Source: Phenylobacterium sp. J367
GTDB taxonomy: Bacteria > Pseudomonadota > Alphaproteobacteria > Caulobacterales > Caulobacteraceae
Assembly: GCF_024699985.1 (NCBI RefSeq)
Contig: NZ_JAJONA010000001.1
Coordinates: forward strand, 496,001-560,000
DNA: 64,000 nucleotides
Reading direction: 5' to 3'
Shown: positions 60,687 through 64,000 of the stretch, piece by piece
Layout: every line of letters begins with the position of its first letter
Position numbering within the stretch: the stretch's first letter is position 1
Notes under the pieces: generated by a model
Database searches by the model: none
What the model saw: only the letters and a program-made list of their open reading frames with translations
What the model was told of the DNA's origin: nothing
Program-made: the position numbers and the translations under genes

Positions 60687-60801
60687 GCTCGTCCCGGCAA
60701 AAGCCGGGATCCGAGCGGAGGTGGATTGGCCGTGCCCCTCGCCGCCGTACTGTGCTTGTCTGCGCCTCAGCTTGGATCCCGGCTTTCGCCGGGAAGAGCG
60801 G
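60687..60801. repeat. Second copy of the dispersed palindromic element
   Basis: Left arm GCTCGTCCCGGCAAAAGCCG... (60687-60712) and right arm CTTGGATCCCGGCTTTCGCC... (60771-60801) are inverted and match the outer arms of the 8091-8400 element with few changes, enclosing ~60 bases. This shows a dispersed family within one window. Confidence 0.75.
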
Positions 60802-60827
60802 ATTGTGGAGTGAGACGTTCAGTCCCC

Positions 60828-61593
60828 ATGGCCCACGACGACGACGCCTACGAGACCGAGGAGTACGAGCTGCAGGTCGCGCTCGTGAAGTTCCAGCAGT
60901 ACGCCATCGAGGCCGGCGAGAAGGACCTCGTCATCTTCGAAGGCCGCGACACGGCCGGGAAGGACGGCGCCATCAAGCGCGTGGTCGAGCACCTGTCGAT
61001 CCGCAACACCCGGGTGGTCGCGCTCCCCAAGCCCACCGAGCGCGAGAGGACCCAGTGGTACTTCCAGCGCTACACGCCCCACCTGCCAGCCGCCGGCGAG
61101 CTCGTGATCCTCAACCGCTCCTGGTACAACCGCGCCGGCGTCGAGCGCGTCATGGGCTTCGCCACCGAGGCCGAGCAGGAAATCTTCCTGCGCGACGTCA
61201 CCCCCTTCGAGAAGATGCTGCGCGACGGCGGCCTCCAGATCGTCAAGCTGTGGCTCGACATCTCCCGGAAGGAGCAGGCCAAGCGCCTGGAGGAGCGCCG
61301 CTCCGACCCCCTGAAGGCCCTGAAGGTCAGCCCGCTCGACGCCGTCGCCCAGGAGAAGTGGGACGCCTACACCCGGGCCCGGGACGAGATGCTGACCCGC
61401 ACCCACTGCCCCGAGGCGCCCTGGATCATCGTCCACACCGACCGCAAGAAGGAGGCGAGGCTCAACATCATGCGCTACCTCCTAAAAGGTGCTCGCCCCG
61501 CACGGCATCGCCCGGGGCGTCCGCGACCCCGATCCGGAGGTGCTTTTCGAGTTCGAGGTCGCCGCCCTCACTGACGGCCGCCTGGAGCGCTAA
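60828..61593 (+). CDS. ppk2: Polyphosphate kinase 2 (one frameshift)
   Basis: 254 aa after correction. Walker A FEGRDTAGKDGAIKRVVEHLSIRNTRVVALPKPTERERTQWYFQRY, Walker B/lid LVILNRSWYNRAGVERVMGF, then LKLWLDIS-like VKLWLDISRKEQAKRLEERRSDPLK. It moves phosphate between polyphosphate and nucleoside di- or triphosphates. The frame breaks in the A run 61484-61487 (one A too many; RYLL|KVLAPHGIARGV), close to the C-terminus, with TAA at 61591. Confidence 0.93.
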
Positions 61594-61645
61594 ACGCCCC
61601 CAAATCCGCCTTTGTTCCGCTCACCCCGAGGGGCGAGTCCCGGCG

Positions 61646-61660
61646 TTAACCATACGTTTA
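61646..61660 (+). promoter_or_regulatory. CtrA-like site upstream of ycaQ
   Basis: TTAA-CCATACG-TTTA resembles TTAA-N7-TTAA, and its first half reads TTAACCAT, a known CtrA-type half-site form. It lies 10 bases before the LexA box. One mismatch and the short motif allow for chance. Confidence 0.35.
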
Positions 61661-61669
61661 CAACCCATT

Positions 61670-61684
61670 GTTCTTTCTTTGTTC
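61670..61684 (+). promoter_or_regulatory. LexA (SOS) box upstream of ycaQ
   Basis: GTTC-TTTCTTT-GTTC, an exact match to the alphaproteobacterial LexA operator, 43 bases before the TTG start of the ycaQ-like gene. A DNA-repair gene is an expected LexA target. Confidence 0.8.
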
Positions 61685-61727
61685 GGTCGGTAGGGTCCTG
61701 GCCAGCACGTGCGTCTGGAGGGGTGGA

Positions 61728-62926
61728 TTGAAGCCTGAGACGATCACCGCAGCCCAGGCCCGCCGGATCGCGCTCACCGCCCAGGGCTTCGCCCGCCCGC
61801 GACCGGCGGCGCCTGGCCGGCGTGAGCTCCTGAAGACCATCGAGCGGCTCGGCGTCGTGCAGATCGACAGCGTCAATGTGGTCTCGCGCACCCACTACCT
61901 CCCGGCGTTCTCCCGCCTCGGCGCCTACCCGCGCCCGCTGCTGGAGGAGCTCGCCTGGGCGAGGAAGCGGCCCCTGTTCGAATACTGGGCGCACGAGGCG
62001 AGCCTCGTTCCCCTGGAGAGCCAGCCCCTGCTGCGCTGGCGGATGCAGGACGCCCACGACGGGGTCGGGGTCTGGAAAGGCATCGCGAAGTTCCTGCGCG
62101 AACGGCGCGACTTCGTGGAGAAGGTGCTGGACGAGATCGCCGCCCGCGGCCCCTCCCCGCCTCCGAGCTGGAGCTCGGCCACAAGGGCGAGGGCGGCTGG
62201 TGGGGCTGGAGCGAGGCCAAGCGCGCCGTCGAGGGCCTGTTCTGGACCGGCGAGCTGACCACCGCCACCCGCCGCGGGACCTTCGAGCGGGTCTATGGGC
62301 TGCCCGAAAAGGTCATCCCGGCGAAGATCCTCGACCTGCCGACCCCGCCGCGCGACGCGGCCCAGCGCGGCCTGATGAAGATCGCGGCCCGCGCCATGGG
62401 CGTCGCCACCGAGCGCGACCTGCGCGACTACTTCCGCCTGCCGGTCGGCGACGCGAAGGTCAGGCTGGCCGAGTTGGTGGAGGCCGGCGACCTCCTCCCC
62501 GTCACCGTCAAGGGCTGGCGCGAACCGGCCTATCTCGACCCCGCCGCCAGGACGCCCCGGCGCGTGGAGGCCCACGCGCTTCTCTCGCCCTTCGACAACC
62601 TGATCTGGTTCCGCGAGCGCACCGAGCGGATGTTCGGCGTCCGCTTCCGGATCGAGATCTACACGCCCGCCGAGAAGCGTCAGCACGGCTACTATGTGCT
62701 GCCGTTCCTGGAGGGCGACGCGATCACCGCCCGCGTCGACCTCAAGGCCGACCGCAAGGCCTCGGCCCTGCTTGTCCAGGCGGCCCACGCCGAGCCCTGG
62801 GCGACCGGCGAGGCCCCGGAACGCCTCGCCGCCGAGCTGAAGCTTATGGCCGGTTGGCTCGGGCTGGACCGCGTCCAGGTCCAGTCCAAGGGCGATCTGG
62901 CGGCAGCGCTCGGCGAGGTGGTCTGA
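61728..62926 (+). CDS. ycaQ: YcaQ-family winged-helix DNA glycosylase (one frameshift), predicted SOS-regulated
   Basis: 399 aa after correction. TTG start at 61728 behind GGAGGGG; no ATG fits the family's N-terminus KPETITAAQARRIALTAQGF. The Q-x-D catalytic motif is in LGVVQIDSVNVVSRTHYLP. Further family segments: LFEYWAHEASLVPLE, GWWGWSEAKRAVEGLFWTGELTTATRRGTFERVYGLPE, LSPFDNLIWFRERTERMFGVRFRIEIYTPAEKRQHGYYVLPFL. YcaQ/AlkX unhooks interstrand crosslinks. The frame breaks at the C run 62150-62153 (one C missing, RGP|LPASELELGHKG). The LexA box upstream suggests induction by DNA damage. Confidence 0.9.
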
Positions 62927-62947
62927 GCGTTGCGAGCGAGTGCATTT

Positions 62948-62962
62948 GTTCGCGCTTTGTTC
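62948..62962 (+). promoter_or_regulatory. LexA (SOS) box upstream of the putative nuclease gene
   Basis: GTTC-GCGCTTT-GTTC, exact LexA operator, immediately followed by the -35 of a sigma70-like promoter, so LexA binding would block RNA polymerase. Confidence 0.8.
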
Positions 62963-62991
62963 TTGACTCGCGAAACTCGCAATGGCATACT
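62963..62991 (+). promoter_or_regulatory. Sigma70-like promoter abutting the LexA box
   Basis: TTGACT (62963-62968), a 17-base spacer, and CATACT (62986-62991). It is one of the best housekeeping-type promoters in the window. Transcription would start near 62998, about 150 bases before the nuclease start codon. Confidence 0.65.
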
Positions 62992-63089
62992 TGAATGGTC
63001 GGATAGGCGGCCGATCACCCGCGTGCGGACACGCTTGGCATCAATTTTCCGATCATCTTGTGAAGCTTTTTGAGCTCGGCGGCGGGCGC

Positions 63090-63112
63090 CGGTGAATGGC
63101 ACCGCTTTTTTT
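63090..63112 (+). terminator. Terminator-like hairpin in the nuclease leader
   Basis: CGGTG (63090-63094) pairs with CACCG (63100-63104), followed by C and seven T. An alternative hairpin CCGC-T7-GCGG (63102-63116) uses the T-run as its loop, so the two structures are mutually exclusive. It lies between the SOS promoter and the gene's ribosome site and could work as an attenuator, or define a short leader RNA. Confidence 0.4.
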
Positions 63113-63145
63113 GCGGCGTTTCAAATCTTTTCAAGGAGGCAATTG

Positions 63146-63847
63146 ATGGCGAGAATGCCTCGCGGCGAGCCGCGGAGCGTGCCGGACCCTGAAGGTGAAA
63201 TGTACGACAGGGCGATGGCCAAGGTTCGAGCGCAACGAGAGGCCGAGGATCGTGGCCTTCGTTCGCCAGCAGAAATGCTGGAGGAATTCCAGAAAGGCCC
63301 AAGGATCGAACGGCCGAGCTTGGCGCAGTCGTTCATCCCTATTGTTGGTCCTGCGTGGGAAGCGGTCGCTGACCTTCAAGATGGAAACTACGGGGGCGCG
63401 GCCTTCAATGCCGCCATGGCAGTTGGTGACGCGTTGCCTGCGGGCGCGGTCGTGAAGGGGCTCCGCGCTGCAAGCAAGGGCGTCGGAGTTCTCAAGAAGG
63501 GCTCCGTCACTGCGAATGCGGCTAGCAAGCAGATTCTGGAGAGCCGGATTGGCGGGAAAGGGTGAGGAGATCCATCACACGATCCGCTCAATGGAAAGAG
63601 TCGCACAGCGCAGGATCCGAGGAATCACTTCGCGTTCCTCAAGACGTTGCCCAAGGAACAGCATCGTCGGCTGACAGGTAGTTGGGACGGCAAACCAAAG
63701 TACGATCCGGTCCGTCGGATCTGGTATGGGACCACCGACTGGCAAAAGTCCGTTCCGACGGCGCTCGGCTCTTATGCGGCCGACGCAGGTCAGAATCTGA
63801 CGCAACGCCCGGAGCGGCCATCCCCCTCAGCTCGGACACAGCGATAG
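63146..63847 (+). CDS. Putative SOS-controlled HNH-type nuclease/toxin (two compensating frameshifts)
   Basis: About 233 aa after correction, ATG at 63146 with a strong AAGGAGG site. The N-terminal ~50 residues are charged (GEMYDRAMAKVRAQREAEDRG, AEMLEEFQKGP). Residues ~55-95 are a Gly/Ala-rich hydrophobic stretch (SFIPIVGPAWEAVADLQDGN, FNAAMAVGDALPAGAVVKGL) like those before toxin domains. The C-terminal part reads EEIHHTIPLNG, DPRNHFAFLKTLPKEQHRRLTGSW and RRIWYGTTDWQKSVP. His143-His144, Asn160 and His173 are spaced as in HNH/His-Me-finger nucleases. As given, a TGA at 63562 cuts the frame; one extra G (63560-63562) and one missing C near 63584 would repair it. Base composition is clearly less GC-rich than its neighbours. 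Confidence 0.55.
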
Positions 63848-63902
63848 CTTCAGCTTCCTCTGCCTCGCTGGGCCAGCGTAGGTTTCAGCTCCTTTGGAGA
63901 AC

Positions 63903-64000
63903 GTGCCAGTGAAATCCAGCGAGGCAGACTTCGCCTTCCCCTGTTCTTGGCTTCACGCCGGACCTTGAGAACTGGGGCTTTCCCGACCTCGACCGCCTGA
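63903..64000 (+). CDS. Start of a further gene, candidate immunity/antitoxin partner (partial, one frameshift)
   Basis: GTG at 63903 with TTTGGAGA before it, 55 bases after the nuclease stop. Reading gives VPVKSSEADFAFP, and after removing one base near 63938-63942 it continues VLGFTPDLENWGFPDLDRL to the window's edge. The short spacing, same strand and similar base composition suggest that it belongs to the nuclease transcript, the usual place of an immunity gene. No family is recognised and only ~32 codons are visible. Confidence 0.4.

Noticed and set aside
62982..63095. A 37-codon leader ORF (MAYLNGRIGG...) in the nuclease leader
   Set aside because: Its ATG lies inside the proposed -10 region and has no ribosome site, so it would not be in the transcript.

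Overview
The window is about 64 kb of very GC-rich chromosome from an alphaproteobacterium, most likely Caulobacteraceae (Phenylobacterium- or Caulobacter-like). The indicators are a ccrM cell-cycle DNA methyltransferase with a CtrA-like site and two GANTC sites in its leader, alphaproteobacterial LexA boxes (GTTC-N7-GTTC), the smc/DsbA/DUF721/mutY neighbourhood, and a long cytochrome aa3 operon running into thrC. Most of it is core genome, without phage, transposase, CRISPR or tRNA signals. Only the last ~1 kb (63.1-64.0 kb) looks accessory, with a visibly lower-GC codon use.

Layout. 0-7.2 kb: smc, two DsbA-like proteins, DUF721, mutY, an MFS pump, tag, a tiny lipoprotein, rnhB, ccrM. 7.3-18.2 kb: repeat elements, a LexA-box gene, ygfZ, a heptosyltransferase-like gene, a dihydroorotase, a serine hydrolase, a DGPF/ECF sigma pair, an acyl-CoA ligase plus TPP enzyme. 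18.2-31.5 kb: a secreted five-repeat Cys-rich protein, NfeD/SPFH, redox enzymes, yaaA, tsaC, an acyl-CoA dehydrogenase, a hybrid histidine kinase. 31.5-38.2 kb: small enzymes, a second 3-methyladenine glycosylase, a peroxiredoxin, yqgE, an EAL protein, a GNAT enzyme. 38.3-47.5 kb: ctaC-ctaD-ctaB-small protein-ctaG-ctaE-DUF983-surf1-thrC-M16 peptidase, all on the minus strand. 47.8-60.6 kb: DUF3140, tldD, two tandem TonB receptors, a POT transporter, DUF427, an RTX protein, gshA, rsmE. 60.8-64 kb: ppk2, a LexA-box ycaQ glycosylase, then a LexA-box promoter driving a putative HNH-type nuclease and the start of a further gene.

The most interesting signal is at the right end: a LexA box abutting a sigma70-like promoter, a ~150-nt leader with a terminator-like hairpin, and a gene whose C-terminus has an HNH-like H-H/N/H pattern, followed by a small gene that could encode its immunity partner. 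Two more LexA boxes lie in the window, upstream of ycaQ and of an unknown coiled-coil gene beside ccrM, so three SOS-type promoters sit among several DNA-repair genes.

A strong caveat covers the whole window. About twenty genes, including many core ones (mutY, ygfZ, ctaB, tldD, ycaQ), carry single-base frameshifts, nearly all in short G or C runs. This pattern fits consensus errors of an unpolished assembly better than gene decay. I annotate those genes as full-length CDS and state where the frame breaks.
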